Positions 39,885-51,015 of a stretch of 64,000 nucleotides of DNA are shown one piece after another. The notes under the pieces are model-generated. The model saw only the letters and a program-made list of their open reading frames with translations, did not search any database and was not told the DNA's origin. The translations under genes were made by a program, and so were the position numbers. How positions within the stretch are numbered: position 1 is the stretch's first letter; the number at the start of each line of letters is the position of its first letter. The DNA comes from Prochlorococcus sp. AG-347-K20 (GTDB taxonomy: Bacteria; Cyanobacteriota; Cyanobacteriia; PCC-6307; Cyanobiaceae), in contig QCCH01000003.1 in NCBI GenBank assembly GCA_003281315.1, positions 62,001-126,000 on the forward strand, given 5' to 3'.

Positions 39885-39944
39885 ATATTTTTTTATTTTA
39901 TCTCAAAGAAGGGATCAATGATATAAATAATTAAATTTTTTCAA

Positions 39945-40421
39945 TTAATTTAAATTTTTAATTAAGGATCCCATCTCAATTGCTTGTAAAGCATAATTCC
40001 AACCAAGATTATTTTTAATCCCTGCTCTTTCTAGAGCTTGCTGCATAGTATCAGTAGTTAAAACTCCAAAAATAATTGGAACATTATTTTCATTTGAAAC
40101 TTGTGAAATACCTTTGCTAGCCTCAGATATAACTACATCATAGTGGGAAGTTTCACCACGGATCACAGCCCCAAGAGCAATTAAAACATCAAAACTCTTT
40201 TTTTTCATGAGGGTTTTAGCTGCGATTGGTAATTCGAATGAACCAGGGACCCAAACTATATCTACTTGATTGCTTAATTCAGAAGTATCTAAACCATGTC
40301 TTTTTAAACAATCAAGACAACCAGATAGAATTTTGTTTGTAATTAAATCATTAAATCTTGCTATTACAATTCCAACTTTTAAAGTAGATGCATTAGTAAA
40401 AGAACCCTCAAAAATAGCCAT
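39945..40421 (-). CDS. ribH: 6,7-dimethyl-8-ribityllumazine synthase
   Basis: Penultimate enzyme of riboflavin synthesis, forming an icosahedral or pentameric shell. Signatures: [47 protein letters not shown] (with the catalytic His), and [20 protein letters not shown]. 158 residues, family-normal. It follows psbZ downstream on the same strand by 49 bases. No FMN riboswitch (RFN) is visible. Confidence 0.96.
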   Translation of the reverse strand: MAIFEGSFTNASTLKVGIVIARFNDLITNKILSGCLDCLKRHGLDTSELSNQVDIVWVPGSFELPIAAKTLMKKKSFDVLIALGAVIRGETSHYDVVISEASKGISQVSNENNVPIIFGVLTTDTMQQALERAGIKNNLGWNYALQAIEMGSLIKNLN

Positions 40422-40470
40422 TAAACTTTACTTCGATATATTAATAGACTCTCACGAAAAGGTATTAAAT

Positions 40471-40668
40471 TCAAACTAATGAAGAAACTATCCCTGTAAC
40501 AAAAACCAAAACAACCCAAACAGCAGCAATAGAATAAATTTTTCTCCTACTTTCTCGCTGACCTTCCTCAGTAGAGGGTTGAGTCACATATAAAACGGGT
40601 ACTCCAACTACCGCAATTAAAGAAGCAAATAATAGAGCATTTACGAAGAAAAAGTTAACGGCCTGCAT
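40471..40668 (-). CDS. psbZ: Photosystem II protein PsbZ
   Basis: Small two-helix protein that stabilises PSII and its antenna association. Two transmembrane helices (about 4-26 and 43-63) flank a polar loop with YVTQPSTEEGQRESRRK, matching Ycf9/PsbZ. 65 residues, near the usual 62. A TATAAT box lies 24 bases upstream. mutS is divergent across 141 bases. Confidence 0.93.
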   Translation of the reverse strand: MQAVNFFFVNALLFASLIAVVGVPVLYVTQPSTEEGQRESRRKIYSIAAVWVVLVFVTGIVSSLV

Positions 40669-40691
40669 AATTCAGTCTTAGGTTTCAGATT

Positions 40692-40697
40692 ATTATA
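40692..40697 (-). promoter_or_regulatory. Candidate psbZ -10 (TATAAT)
   Basis: Perfect TATAAT on the minus strand, 24 bases before the psbZ ATG, with an upstream A/T-rich stretch but no clear -35. This would leave a leader of about 17 bases. Confidence 0.4.
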
Positions 40698-40809
40698 AAT
40701 ACTATAATCTCATGAAAATGATAATTTTTAGAGAAAATTTACATACTTTAGCCACTTTAAATGCAAAAAAAAATTTTCTACCTAATATCTATTTAGGAAT
40801 TAAAAAAGT

Positions 40810-43551
40810 ATGCAAGAAGATTCGATAATTCAAAAGAACTTATTTGCAATTGATAATGAAAAAAACGAGCAAAAAGAAATAACAAAAATTCCAGAAGATT
40901 TATCTTGGGAAGATTTAAAAAAAGAATCGCAAAAAAGACCTAGACAAAGAAAAAATTCAACAAATTTAATAAATAAATTCAAAACTGATTTAATTTCAAC
41001 TAACAATAATGTTTGCATCAATGAAGAATCTTATAGCTATAAAACAGTTTCAAAAATGAAATTAACCCCTGTAATGAAGCATTATGTAACTCTAAAAGAG
41101 GAAAATAAAGATAGGTTATTACTTTATAGATTAGGAGATTTTTTTGAATGTTTTTTTGAGGACGCTGTATTAATATCTAACCTTTTAGAAATAACGCTTA
41201 CTAGTAAAGATGCTGGCAAAGAGATTGGTAAGATCCCTATGGCAGGGGTTCCCTATCATGCAATGGAGAGATACTGTGCTGATCTAATTAAAAAAAATTA
41301 TTCTGTGGTTATATGCGACCAATTAGAAAAAAGTTCTGGAAATTATGGGACTCCAATTAAAAGAGGAATAACAAGAATAATTACTCCTGGAACTGTAATT
41401 GAAGAGGGGATGTTGATAGCAAAGAAAAATAATTGGATTACTGCTATTTACTTATCAGAAGAAAACTCAGATGAATCTTATGAATGGGGTATATCAAAAG
41501 CTGATGTAAGCACAGGAGAATTAATAACTTTAGAAGGTCAATCTCTGGCAAAACTATTTGATGAAATTATTAAATTAGATTCTTCAGAAATCATTGTAGA
41601 AAGCAATGAAGTAAGAAATTTATTAATAAAAGGAAATAATCAAATTACATATACTGTTTCTCAAAAGACTAATTTTGGCATTAATGAAGCAAATTATCTA
41701 ATAAAAAAATATTACCAAATTGCAAACCTAGAAGGAATAGGACTTAAAAATTTAAAAAATGCGACTAGATCACTAGGAGGTTTATTAAATTATTTAGAAA
41801 AAATTAATCCTTCAAATTTAGATAAAGATTCTTCTGTAAAAATCTCATTAGACTTTCCTCAAATTCAATTTGGTCACAACAAATTAATTATTGATTATCA
41901 AACTCAAAAAAACCTAGAAATCAAAATTACACAACGAGAAAACAATTATATAGGATCGCTACTATGGAGTATTGATAAAACTTATACTTGCATGGGTGCA
42001 AGGTGTTTAAGAAGGTGGATAGATTCACCACTATTAAACGTTAATAAAATTTATAAAAGACAAAATATAATTTCAAACTTTATTGAATCTAAAAAATTAC
42101 GTTTAGATACCCAAAATTTACTTAGAGCAATGGGGGATTTAGAAAGACTTGCAGGTAGAGCTTGTGCAGGTCATGCAAGTCCTAGAGAATTAATTGCAAT
42201 AGCTGAAGGTTTAAAAAAATTGCCTAAACTAAAATCCATAATTGAATTATTTAAATATGATCTCCCAGATTGGACTGATCAATTAAAAAATATTGATGAA
42301 GGACTCTTAGAATTAGCTGATAATATAAGTTTTAAACTAATAGAAAATCCTCCTCTAAATATTAATGAAGGAGGCATGATCCATGATGGTGTTGATAATA
42401 TATTAGATGGTTTACGCAATTTAATGGATGATTACTCTGAGTGGTTAAATAAAGAGGAATTAAAAGAAAGGAAAATTAGCAAAATTTCAAATCTAAAAAT
42501 TCAATTTCATAAAAATTTTGGCTACTACATTTCTATAAATAAGTCAAAAGTTAATTTAGCTCCACAACATTGGATCAAAAGGCAAACACTTACAAATGAA
42601 GAAAGGTATATCACTTCAGAAATTAAAAATAAAGAAAATAAGATTTTCCAAATAAAAAGTAGAGCTTCATCAAGAGAATATGAAATTTTCAGCGAATTAA
42701 GAAAGATAGTTGCTGAAAAAACAAAACAAATAAGATCAATCGCAAAATCCATAGCATCTCTTGATGCATTGCTTGGTTTATCAATTACTTCTATAGAAAA
42801 CAATTTTATAAAACCGTCATTAATACCAATAAATGATTCAATGACAAAAAATAGTACAAAAATTATCGCAGGAAGGAATCCAATTGTAGAGCAATTATTA
42901 AATGATAAAAAGTTTGTAGCAAACGATATCTCTTTTGAGGATAATCAAAAATTAATTATATTAACCGGTCCCAATGCAAGCGGAAAAAGTTGCTTTATAA
43001 GACAACTTGGTTTAATACAAATTCTCGCACAAATTGGTAGCTTTGTTCCTGCTAATAATGCTGAAATCAAGATTGCAGATAGGATTTTTACAAGAATTGG
43101 GGCAGTTGATGATCAATCATCTGGACAATCAACATTTATGGTAGAAATGTCTGAAACTGCATCAATTCTAAATCAGGCAACTTCTAGCTCACTAGTTTTA
43201 CTCGATGAGATAGGTAGAGGGACGTCTACTTTTGATGGACTTTCAATAGCTTGGTCAGTAAGTGAATATCTTGCAAAAAAAATTCAATGTAATACTATTT
43301 TCGCTACGCACTATCATGAGCTGAATTATCTAAAAAATTCAAATAAGAATATACAAAATTTTCAAGTTTTAGTAGAACAAAATAATGATCAGCTGATTTT
43401 TAGTCACAGGATTGTAAAAGGGAGCTCAAACAAAAGTTACGGCATAGAAGCAGCTAAATTAGCCGGAGTTCCAAAAGAAGTTATAGAAAAAGCAAAATCA
43501 GTTTTAATTTCTTTAGAAGAAAATAATAAATTAAATTATGATATTGAGTAG
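40810..43551 (+). CDS. mutS: DNA mismatch repair protein MutS
   Basis: Mismatch sensor. The mismatch-binding domain begins around residue 90 with [15 protein letters not shown] (Phe-Phe-Glu in place of the usual Phe-Tyr-Glu). The ABC ATPase has Walker A GPNASGKS (720-727) and [19 protein letters not shown]. The protein carries an N-terminal extension of about 85 residues beginning [12 protein letters not shown], including QKNLF (8-12), a beta-clamp-like motif, and a basic stretch RPRQRKN. It stops soon after the helix-turn-helix ([11 protein letters not shown]) and lacks the C-terminal tetramer/clamp tail of E. coli MutS. 913 residues. Confidence 0.95.
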   Translation: MQEDSIIQKNLFAIDNEKNEQKEITKIPEDLSWEDLKKESQKRPRQRKNSTNLINKFKTDLISTNNNVCINEESYSYKTVSKMKLTPVMKHYVTLKEENKDRLLLYRLGDFFECFFEDAVLISNLLEITLTSKDAGKEIGKIPMAGVPYHAMERYCADLIKKNYSVVICDQLEKSSGNYGTPIKRGITRIITPGTVIEEGMLIAKKNNWITAIYLSEENSDESYEWGISKADVSTGELITLEGQSLAKLFDEIIKLDSSEIIVESNEVRNLLIKGNNQITYTVSQKTNFGINEANYLIKKYYQIANLEGIGLKNLKNATRSLGGLLNYLEKINPSNLDKDSSVKISLDFPQIQFGHNKLIIDYQTQKNLEIKITQRENNYIGSLLWSIDKTYTCMGARCLRRWIDSPLLNVNKIYKRQNIISNFIESKKLRLDTQNLLRAMGDLERLAGRACAGHASPRELIAIAEGLKKLPKLKSIIELFKYDLPDWTDQLKNIDEGLLELADNISFKLIENPPLNINEGGMIHDGVDNILDGLRNLMDDYSEWLNKEELKERKISKISNLKIQFHKNFGYYISINKSKVNLAPQHWIKRQTLTNEERYITSEIKNKENKIFQIKSRASSREYEIFSELRKIVAEKTKQIRSIAKSIASLDALLGLSITSIENNFIKPSLIPINDSMTKNSTKIIAGRNPIVEQLLNDKKFVANDISFEDNQKLIILTGPNASGKSCFIRQLGLIQILAQIGSFVPANNAEIKIADRIFTRIGAVDDQSSGQSTFMVEMSETASILNQATSSSLVLLDEIGRGTSTFDGLSIAWSVSEYLAKKIQCNTIFATHYHELNYLKNSNKNIQNFQVLVEQNNDQLIFSHRIVKGSSNKSYGIEAAKLAGVPKEVIEKAKSVLISLEENNKLNYDIE

Positions 43552-43582
43552 ATTTTTGCCATTTTTATAAGTTAAAAACTTT

Positions 43583-44206
43583 TTAAATAGTTTCCCTCAA
43601 CAAGGCGTTAACCGCAGCAGCTGCCATGGCAGCACCTCCTCTAGTTGAATTCAAAACAATTCTAGGAAGATCGGTAGAAATCAATTTATTTTTGCTTTTC
43701 TCTACTCCAATAAATCCAACGGGCATTCCGACAATTAAACTCGGTAAAACTTTTGCATTCTCTAAAATATCAATTAAATAAGTTAAAGCTGTAGGCGAAC
43801 TGCCAATAACTACAATTGGTGAATCGCTTCCTGAATTTATAGCGGATAACTCCTTCCAACCTTCACTTAAGCCATATGCAGTTTTAGTTAATTTTGTATG
43901 ATTATTTTTTTCAAACCACTTTCTAGCCGCGAATACTTTATTCCTAGTGGTATTTTCTGCCATGGATTTTATTGCCGCTGCAGCCATATCTGTATCAGTC
44001 AAAATCGGAGCGCCATTTTTAAGTGCCTGAAGCCCATTATGACAAGCACCTTCACTAAAATTTACAAGATTTTGAACTGAAAAATCTCCTGAAGTATGGA
44101 CTAATCTCTCTAAAACCTTTTTTTCCAAATAATTTAGATCATTAGCTTCTAAATGAGATCTTATGAATCTGATGCTTTCCAAAAAAATTGGATGATCTAT
44201 TACCAT
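43583..44206 (-). CDS. cobH: Precorrin-8X methylmutase
   Basis: Moves a methyl group from C11 to C12 in corrin synthesis, giving hydrogenobyrinic acid or its cobalt form. Features: SFRFIRSHL-like N-terminus (ESIRFIRSHL), the active-site GAPILTDTDMAAAAI, IVGMPVGFIG and the end GGAAMAAAAVNALL. 207 residues, standard. No cobalamin riboswitch in the 58 bases before it. Prochlorococcus makes pseudocobalamin, which fits. Confidence 0.94.
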   Translation of the reverse strand: MVIDHPIFLESIRFIRSHLEANDLNYLEKKVLERLVHTSGDFSVQNLVNFSEGACHNGLQALKNGAPILTDTDMAAAAIKSMAENTTRNKVFAARKWFEKNNHTKLTKTAYGLSEGWKELSAINSGSDSPIVVIGSSPTALTYLIDILENAKVLPSLIVGMPVGFIGVEKSKNKLISTDLPRIVLNSTRGGAAMAAAAVNALLRETI

Positions 44207-44264
44207 TAAAATTAATTTGTGTTAGAAGTAATCATAGTTAGTATATGGTTTTTATTGAGCGATT

Positions 44265-45266
44265 ATGCCAATACAAATATTATGGGGTAATGATCTAAAT
44301 GCTCAAAATATATTTATTCAAAACTTAATTGATAAGAAAGTATCCAAAGAATGGAAAGAAATAAACGTTACTAATTTAAATGGAGATGATGATGCGCAAG
44401 TCAATAAAGCTTTTGATGAAGTTCTTACTCCTCCTTTTGGAGATGGATTCAGAATCGTTACATTGAAAAATAATCCAATTTTTACTGCAAAAAATGAGGA
44501 TCTAAGAACTAAATTTGAAAAAATTCATGGCAATATACCTCAAAAGACTTATTTCATTTTACAAAATACAAAAAAACCAGACTCAAGACTAAAAAGTACT
44601 AAATTTTTACAAAAACTTATTAAAAATAATTTAGCCAAAGAAAAATCATTTTCTTTACCGGATATCTGGGACTATGAGGGACAAAAAAGATTTTTAGAAG
44701 ATGCAGCAAATGAAATGAATATAAAAATTGATAAAAATGCAGCTGAATTAATTATTGATTCTGTTGGGAATGATAGCTTTAAACTAATAAATGAATTGGC
44801 CAAGGCAAAAACATACCTTTCTGCAGTTTCAGGTGATTCGAATTCACAATTTTTTCTTAAAAGTATTGATGTAAAAAAAATATTTAGTGATCATCAATCC
44901 AATATTTTCAAAATCATTGATCTTCTCTTACAAAAAAATATTAATGAAAGCCTCATTGAAATAAATTTTTCCTTACAGAAAGGAGAACCTGCTTTAAGAC
45001 TCAATGCAGGTTTAATTAGTCAAATAAGAATTCATACCATTATAAAATTAGCAGTTATTTCAGGAAACGATAATGCAGAAAAGATTTGTAATCTTGCAGG
45101 TATTTCTAATCCAAAAAGAATTTTTTTTATTCGAAGAAAAGTCAAAAATGTTTCTCAAGAATATTTAATTAATTTAATGAGTAACTTATTAGATATTGAA
45201 TCATTACTAAAACAAGGTAATAATCCTATAAATGTTTTTACAGAGAAATTAATTAATTTAAGTTAA
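44265..45266 (+). CDS. holA: DNA polymerase III delta subunit
   Basis: Clamp-loader subunit that opens the beta clamp. The sequence is weakly conserved, as usual: PIQILWGNDLNAQNIFIQNLI at the start, a degenerate AAA+ domain without Walker A, and C-terminal NVFTEKLINL. The middle domain has LAKAKTYLS and ALRLNAGLISQIRIHTIIKLA (about 245-265), characteristic of HolA. 333 residues. Divergent from cobH; lysC follows after 39 bases. Confidence 0.88.
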   Translation: MPIQILWGNDLNAQNIFIQNLIDKKVSKEWKEINVTNLNGDDDAQVNKAFDEVLTPPFGDGFRIVTLKNNPIFTAKNEDLRTKFEKIHGNIPQKTYFILQNTKKPDSRLKSTKFLQKLIKNNLAKEKSFSLPDIWDYEGQKRFLEDAANEMNIKIDKNAAELIIDSVGNDSFKLINELAKAKTYLSAVSGDSNSQFFLKSIDVKKIFSDHQSNIFKIIDLLLQKNINESLIEINFSLQKGEPALRLNAGLISQIRIHTIIKLAVISGNDNAEKICNLAGISNPKRIFFIRRKVKNVSQEYLINLMSNLLDIESLLKQGNNPINVFTEKLINLS

Positions 45267-45305
45267 CCAAATTATAAGTTTAAAAATTTACATTATGATT
45301 TAAAT

Positions 45306-47066
45306 ATGGCTTTACTAGTAAAAAAATTTGGCGGAACTTCTGTCGGTGATATAAAAAAAATTAAAAATATTGCGAGGAGCATTTGTCAAAGTAAAGAAGC
45401 AGGAAATGAAATTGTAGTAGTTGTCTCTGCAATGGGGCAAACTACAGATGATTTAAATTGTTTAGCTGAATCAATTAGTAAAAACCCTAATCGAAGAGAA
45501 TTGGATATGCTTCTCTCAACTGGAGAGCAAATAACCATAGCTCTTCTCTCAATGGCATTAAACGAATACGGAATACCTGCAATTTCAATGACTGGTAGTC
45601 AGGTTGGAATTATTACTGAATCTATACATGGAAAAGCAAGAATTCTGGATATTAAAACAAAAAGAATCCAAAATTATATAAATCAGGGTTTTGTAGTTGT
45701 GGTGGCTGGATTTCAAGGAACAACATTAAGTCATACAGGATCAATGGAAATTACAACTTTGGGTAGAGGTGGTTCAGACACATCTGCAGTAGCTCTATCA
45801 ACTGCTTTAGGAGCTGAGACTTGCGAAATTTATTCAGACGTTCCAGGAGTTCTTACTACTGACCCAAGAATTGTTCCTAATGCAAAACTCTTAGATGAAA
45901 TTAGCTGTGAGGAAATGCTTGAACTTGCAAGTGTCGGTGCTTCAGTTCTTCATCCAAGAGCAGTAGAAATTGCTCGTAATTATGGAATTAAATTGTGCGT
46001 CAAATCGAGCCAAGATGACTCAGGTGGGACTCTCCTAGCAAGCCAAATCCAACCTCTACCGCTAAAAAGAGGAAGCTTAGAATTAACAAAAACAGTCAAT
46101 AGTCTTGAAGTTTTAGAAAACCAAGCAGTATTCAGTCTCTTAAATATTCCTGATAGACCAGGGATTGCTGCACAAATATTTGAAAAACTATCAGAAGCAA
46201 GTATTAATGTAGATTTAATCATACAAGCGACAAACGATGGAAATAATAACGATATTACATTTACTGTTAGTGAAATAGAAGTTAAAAAAACTGCAGAACA
46301 ATGTGAACTTATAACAAGTCAATTAGGAGGAGAATACAATCTAAAAACAAACATGACTAAATTGAGTATTCAAGGAGCAGGCATTATGGGTAGACCAAGT
46401 GTCTCAGCTGATTTATTTGATACTTTATCTCAAGCAAATATAAATGTTAGGTTAATAGCTACTAGTGAAATCAAAGTCAGCTGCGTAATTGAAATTAATA
46501 ATATTCCAAAAGCTGTTCGATTTATTGCTGAGAAATTTAAGTTATCCGATACACAAATATTTGTTAATCCAATTAACGAAAAACAGGATCAGCCTGAAGT
46601 AAGAGGAATTGCACTAGATAAAAACCAAGTTCAAGTAAGTTTTCGAAAACTACCTGATCGCCCAGGTGTTGCAGCATCGATATGTTTAGCATTAGCTGAA
46701 AATAATTTACTTTTCGATACGATCGTACAGTCTGAAAGAATTTCTTCTTTAAAAACTAAGGATATTAGTCTTACAATGAATAGGCAAGATAGAGAAAAAG
46801 CTAACTTAGTTTTTGATGCCTTAACGAAAAAATTACCCGGCTCATATATTGAAGATGGCCCTGCGATAGCCAAAGTAAGTACTGTAGGAGCAGGAATGGC
46901 ATTTAAGGTTGGAACTGCTGGGAAAATATTTAGAGCACTGGCTGATCAAAATATCAATATTGAAATGATTGCCACTAGTGAAATTAGGACTTCATGTATT
47001 GTCTTAGAAAAAGATTGTAACAACGCAGTTAGTGCTATTCATAATCATTTCGAATTAGAGAAATAA
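45306..47066 (+). CDS. lysC: Aspartate kinase with four ACT domains
   Basis: Commits aspartate to Lys, Thr and Met synthesis. The kinase domain starts KKFGGTSVGD (5-14), has STGEQITIALL (about 69-79), and GRGGSDTSAVALS. The C-terminal half holds four ACT-type units (about 265-580), seen as two pairs of NIPDRPGIAAQIFEKL / RPSVSADLFDTL and LPDRPGVAASICLAL / AFKVGTAGKIFRAL. Four-ACT aspartate kinases are typical of cyanobacteria and give feedback control by Lys and Thr. 586 residues. asd and dapA are further along. Confidence 0.96.
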   Translation: MALLVKKFGGTSVGDIKKIKNIARSICQSKEAGNEIVVVVSAMGQTTDDLNCLAESISKNPNRRELDMLLSTGEQITIALLSMALNEYGIPAISMTGSQVGIITESIHGKARILDIKTKRIQNYINQGFVVVVAGFQGTTLSHTGSMEITTLGRGGSDTSAVALSTALGAETCEIYSDVPGVLTTDPRIVPNAKLLDEISCEEMLELASVGASVLHPRAVEIARNYGIKLCVKSSQDDSGGTLLASQIQPLPLKRGSLELTKTVNSLEVLENQAVFSLLNIPDRPGIAAQIFEKLSEASINVDLIIQATNDGNNNDITFTVSEIEVKKTAEQCELITSQLGGEYNLKTNMTKLSIQGAGIMGRPSVSADLFDTLSQANINVRLIATSEIKVSCVIEINNIPKAVRFIAEKFKLSDTQIFVNPINEKQDQPEVRGIALDKNQVQVSFRKLPDRPGVAASICLALAENNLLFDTIVQSERISSLKTKDISLTMNRQDREKANLVFDALTKKLPGSYIEDGPAIAKVSTVGAGMAFKVGTAGKIFRALADQNINIEMIATSEIRTSCIVLEKDCNNAVSAIHNHFELEK

Positions 47067-47073
47067 TTTCTTT

Positions 47074-49113
47074 TTAGTTATTTCTTGCCAATTTTTGTCT
47101 CAATTTTTTGATTCTGTCCCTCAAATTTGCTGCTTCTTCAAAATTTAACTCTTTTGCAGCATCTTTCATTTTTATTTCTAACTTTTCTATTAAGTCAGGC
47201 AATTCTTCGAGCAAACATTGATTATCGCTGGAATTGAGAATTGAGTCAGTTTTGTTATTAACTATATTTATTAAATCTTTAGATAAACCACCAGCATCTA
47301 ATTTTCTGGAAAGTTCTAGAAAAGATAATATTGAATTTTCTATTTTTTTACCTGCAGGTTTTGGAGTAATACCATTGACCTGGTTATATTTTTTTTGAAT
47401 AGTTCTTCTTCTTTCAGTTTCAGATATTGCTCTTTTCATTGAATCTGTGAAGTTATCTGCATAAAGCAAGGCAACACCTTCAACATGTCTTGCAGCTCTT
47501 CCTATTGTTTGAATCAATGACCTTTCTGCCCTAAGAAAACCTTCTTTATCAGCATCTAAAATGGCGACTAACGATACTTCAGGAAGATCTAGTCCCTCTC
47601 TTAATAGATTAACTCCTACCAAAACATCATATTCCCCCATTCTAAGGTCTTGAATAATTTCAATTCTTTCAATTGAATGAATTTCGGAATGCAAATATCT
47701 AACTCTTACTTTATTTTCAGATAAAAAATCAGTTAGATCTTCAGCCATTCTCTTAGTAAGTGTTGTCACTAGCACTCTTTGATTCTTTTCAGCTCGAATT
47801 CTTATTTCAGATAACAGATCTTCTATTTGACCCTCACTAGGTCTTACATCAATTAAAGGGTCTAATACCCCAGTTGGTCTTATAACTTGCTCAATAAATT
47901 CACCATCACATTGATCTAATTCCCATTGACCAGGTGTTGCGCTTATAAACAATGTCTGTTTTGATTTTTCCCAAAACTCTTCACATTTTAAAGGTCTATT
48001 ATCTGCAGCACTTGGCAATCTAAAACCATGATCTATTAAAACTTTTTTTCTAGATTGATCACCGTTATACATCGCATGAAGTTGAGGACATGTTACGTGA
48101 CTCTCATCAACTACCAACAACCAATCTTTGGGAAAGTAATCTATTAGGCATTCTGGCGGTGAACCTTCCTCCCTACCCGATAAATGACGAGCATAATTCT
48201 CAACTCCATTACAATATCCAACCTCTTTAAGCATTTCTAAATCATATTTTGTGCGTTGTTCTAGACGTTGAGCCTCTAATAATTTTCCTTCGTATGTAAA
48301 TTTATCGAGTTGAGTTTTTAATTCACTTCTAATTGCACTTATTGCACTCTCGAGTCTTTCTTTTGGAGTAACAAAATGCTTCGCTGGGTAAACGCTAACT
48401 TGTTCCAAACTTTCAAGTATTTCTCCGGTAGTAGGGTCAACATATCTAATAGCCTCGACTTCATCGCCAAATAATTCGATTCTTATTAATCTATCTTCAT
48501 AAGCTGGACCGATTTCTAAAACATCACCTTTAATTCTGAATCTACCTCTAGTAATTTCAATATCATTTCTAGTGTATTGATTTTCAACGAGAGACCTCAA
48601 AGAAGAACGTAGATTTATTGATTTTCCAACTTCAAATTTAACTGCAGCCTTTAAATACTCACTCGGTATACCAAGACCATAAATACAACTTATTGAGGCT
48701 ACAACAATTACATCTTTTCTTTCAAATAATGAGCGTGTTGCTGAATGCCTAAGCATGTCTATTTCTTCATTAATTGAAGCAGTTTTAGCTATGTAAGTAT
48801 CACTTACAGGTACATAAGCTTCAGGTTGGTAATAATCGTAGTAAGAAATGAAGTACTCAACAGCATTTTTTGGAAAAAATTCCCTTAATTCATTACATAG
48901 TTGAGCAGCTAACGTTTTGTTATGAGCTAATACAAGCGCTGGTCTCCCTGTTTGTTGAATTACATTCGCAATGGTAAATGTTTTACCAGTTCCAGTAGCT
49001 CCTAAAAGAGTCTGAAACTCTTTGCCAGTATTAACACCTTTAACTAATTTTTTAATAGCTTCTGGTTGATCTCCATTTGGTTCGTAAGGAGCTTGAAGCT
49101 TATAGTTGTTCAT
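47074..49113 (-). CDS. uvrB: Excinuclease ABC subunit B
   Basis: DNA damage verification helicase of nucleotide excision repair. Walker [11 protein letters not shown] (about 39-48), the beta-hairpin [22 protein letters not shown] (Walker B region), motif [16 protein letters not shown], and a C-terminal UVR domain ([17 protein letters not shown], about 645-670) that contacts UvrC. I use the ATG at 49113; a TTG just upstream is also in frame. 679 residues, standard. Confidence 0.97.
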   Translation of the reverse strand: MNNYKLQAPYEPNGDQPEAIKKLVKGVNTGKEFQTLLGATGTGKTFTIANVIQQTGRPALVLAHNKTLAAQLCNELREFFPKNAVEYFISYYDYYQPEAYVPVSDTYIAKTASINEEIDMLRHSATRSLFERKDVIVVASISCIYGLGIPSEYLKAAVKFEVGKSINLRSSLRSLVENQYTRNDIEITRGRFRIKGDVLEIGPAYEDRLIRIELFGDEVEAIRYVDPTTGEILESLEQVSVYPAKHFVTPKERLESAISAIRSELKTQLDKFTYEGKLLEAQRLEQRTKYDLEMLKEVGYCNGVENYARHLSGREEGSPPECLIDYFPKDWLLVVDESHVTCPQLHAMYNGDQSRKKVLIDHGFRLPSAADNRPLKCEEFWEKSKQTLFISATPGQWELDQCDGEFIEQVIRPTGVLDPLIDVRPSEGQIEDLLSEIRIRAEKNQRVLVTTLTKRMAEDLTDFLSENKVRVRYLHSEIHSIERIEIIQDLRMGEYDVLVGVNLLREGLDLPEVSLVAILDADKEGFLRAERSLIQTIGRAARHVEGVALLYADNFTDSMKRAISETERRRTIQKKYNQVNGITPKPAGKKIENSILSFLELSRKLDAGGLSKDLINIVNNKTDSILNSSDNQCLLEELPDLIEKLEIKMKDAAKELNFEEAANLRDRIKKLRQKLARNN

Positions 49114-49142
49114 CAAGCTAGTAGCTAAAGGATATTGTTATA

Positions 49143-49919
49143 CTAAGAAATTTTTTCTCCAATTATTGAATTTTTCAAAGATTCTTTTAAGCCCCTAACA
49201 ACCGCAATCATTGATATTAAATCATCTAATTTATTAACTACAGATCCAACGCCAACTGCTGAGGCTCCAGAGGATATTGCTAGTGGACAAGTTACTTGGC
49301 TTAATCCAGAAGCACTCATGATTGGTATATTTAGAGATTGTTTCTTAAATTCATGATGAATAGCATATGTAGCTGCAAGAGTTGGCACTGATTTTTCAAA
49401 AAAACCTTGAATTCCTGGAGAGTAAGGAGTAGAACTGGTTCCACCTTCTGTTTGAATAATATCAACACCTTCTTCCACTAGCTTTATAGCAAGATCAACT
49501 TGTTTATCAATAGGCATAGTATGAGGAACAGTTACGGATAAAGGAACATTAGGCAATAAATCCCTCGTCTCTTTTGTAATGTTTAAAACTTTTTCATGTG
49601 AAAAATTAATGCCTTTTTCATAAAAAGTATCGTAATTTCCTATCTCAATTAATGATGCTCCTGCATTTACAGAATCCTGAAAAGATCGAGGAACTACTGA
49701 ACTAACACACACGGGTAGTGTTGCATTATTAATTGCTAAATCAACTAGTTCAGGTTTACAAGCAATATCGACAAGATCTGCACCTCCTAATGAAGCAGCC
49801 TCAACAATTATTTTCACAGATTGAACATCGAAATTATTCAATCCTGAAATAACTTTGAGTAAGGATTTGCTTCTTAACTCTTCTTTGATTTTTTGTGGCA
49901 AAAGATTAATCAGACTCAT
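49143..49919 (-). CDS. ycf23: Ycf23 / DUF561 TIM-barrel protein
   Basis: Plastid-type conserved protein of unknown biochemical role, with a TIM-barrel fold. Motifs: VISGLNNFDVQSVKIIVEAAS near the N-terminus, ADLVDIACKP, IQTEGGTSS (phosphate-binding-like loop) and PIMSASGLSQVTCPLAISSGASAVGVGS (near the end), which resembles the flavin or sugar-phosphate barrels. 258 residues. Faces tilS across 85 bases. Ycf23 is conserved in red algal plastids and cyanobacteria. Confidence 0.87.
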   Translation of the reverse strand: MSLINLLPQKIKEELRSKSLLKVISGLNNFDVQSVKIIVEAASLGGADLVDIACKPELVDLAINNATLPVCVSSVVPRSFQDSVNAGASLIEIGNYDTFYEKGINFSHEKVLNITKETRDLLPNVPLSVTVPHTMPIDKQVDLAIKLVEEGVDIIQTEGGTSSTPYSPGIQGFFEKSVPTLAATYAIHHEFKKQSLNIPIMSASGLSQVTCPLAISSGASAVGVGSVVNKLDDLISMIAVVRGLKESLKNSIIGEKIS

Positions 49920-50004
49920 TTACTTAATGAATTTATTACCCGATTGTGACATTGTTTTAGTAAAACAGTGCATTTTTTAAAAAATATTATCTGAGCAACA
50001 CAAA

Positions 50005-51015
50005 ATGACTGATAAAAAATTAAGTCAGAATAATTGGTCATCATGGCATCATCAGCTTCATAAGGAGATTCTTACCAAAAAAACATTAATTCCCAAAGGA
50101 TCCAATATTTTAATAAGTGTTTCCGGTGGTCAAGACTCAATGGCCTTATTAACCCTAATTAATGACCTAAAAAAACTACATAATTGGTCTATTAGTGTTT
50201 GGCATGGTGATCATCAGTGGCACGAAAAATCATCACTATATGCTCTTGAATTAAAAGATTATTGCGAAGATAAAAATATTTCATTCTCTTTTGATCAAGC
50301 AAATAAAGAAAGTATTTCTTCAGAAGAAAAAGCACGAGAATGGAGATATAAAAAATTATTTGAAAGAGCCAAAACTTTATTAAATTCAAACCAGCAAAAA
50401 CATAATATTTATTTGTTAACTGGTCACACGAGTAGTGATAATGCAGAAACATTTATCCTCAATTTAGCTAGAGGAAGCAATTTTGCAGGTCTGAGTAATA
50501 TTGAAAGTAAAAGATTAATAGAAAATCAAATTTTTTTAATAAGACCAATATTAATTTTCAGTAGGGAAGATACAAAACAATTTTGCAATGATATGAAGAT
50601 CCCAGTCTGGGAAGATCCTACAAATTCAGATCTTAAATTAAAAAGAAATTTAGTAAGAAAAAAAATTATTCCTACCTTAGAAGTCATCTATCCTGGTTGT
50701 TCTGAAAGAATAAATAATTTTTCCCAAAAAATGAGCAAATACAATAATGAACGTAATGATCTTAGTGAACTGGCGTATTTATATTGTAAGGATGTAAAAG
50801 GTATAGATAGGAATCTCCTAAATGGTATGTGTATTGAAGCGAGGTGCACAATCTTAAATAGATTTTTAAAAGAAATATCTGCAAAGCAATGTAGTTCTAA
50901 AAATCTGACACAATTAGCAACTTTAATTTATGAAAAAAATAAAGGTCAAATTAATCTGCAAGAGTTTTTAAAAATTGTTTGGGATAAAAACTATATAAAT
51001 TTTGAAAAAAGTTAA
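50005..51015 (+). CDS. tilS: tRNA-Ile lysidine synthase
   Basis: Modifies the C34 of tRNA-Ile(CAU) to lysidine so that it reads AUA, a codon used heavily in AT-rich genomes. The PP-loop SVSGGQDSMALL (38-49) and downstream HTSSDNAETFILNLARGS are the family core, followed by RPIL and WEDPTNSD. 336 residues, normal. Its last 4 bases overlap the rnj stop. Confidence 0.94.
   Translation: MTDKKLSQNNWSSWHHQLHKEILTKKTLIPKGSNILISVSGGQDSMALLTLINDLKKLHNWSISVWHGDHQWHEKSSLYALELKDYCEDKNISFSFDQANKESISSEEKAREWRYKKLFERAKTLLNSNQQKHNIYLLTGHTSSDNAETFILNLARGSNFAGLSNIESKRLIENQIFLIRPILIFSREDTKQFCNDMKIPVWEDPTNSDLKLKRNLVRKKIIPTLEVIYPGCSERINNFSQKMSKYNNERNDLSELAYLYCKDVKGIDRNLLNGMCIEARCTILNRFLKEISAKQCSSKNLTQLATLIYEKNKGQINLQEFLKIVWDKNYINFEKS

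Noticed and set aside
43552..43582. AAGTT/AACTT inverted repeat between mutS and cobH as terminator
   Set aside because: Only 5 bp, no GC, too weak to report as a feature.
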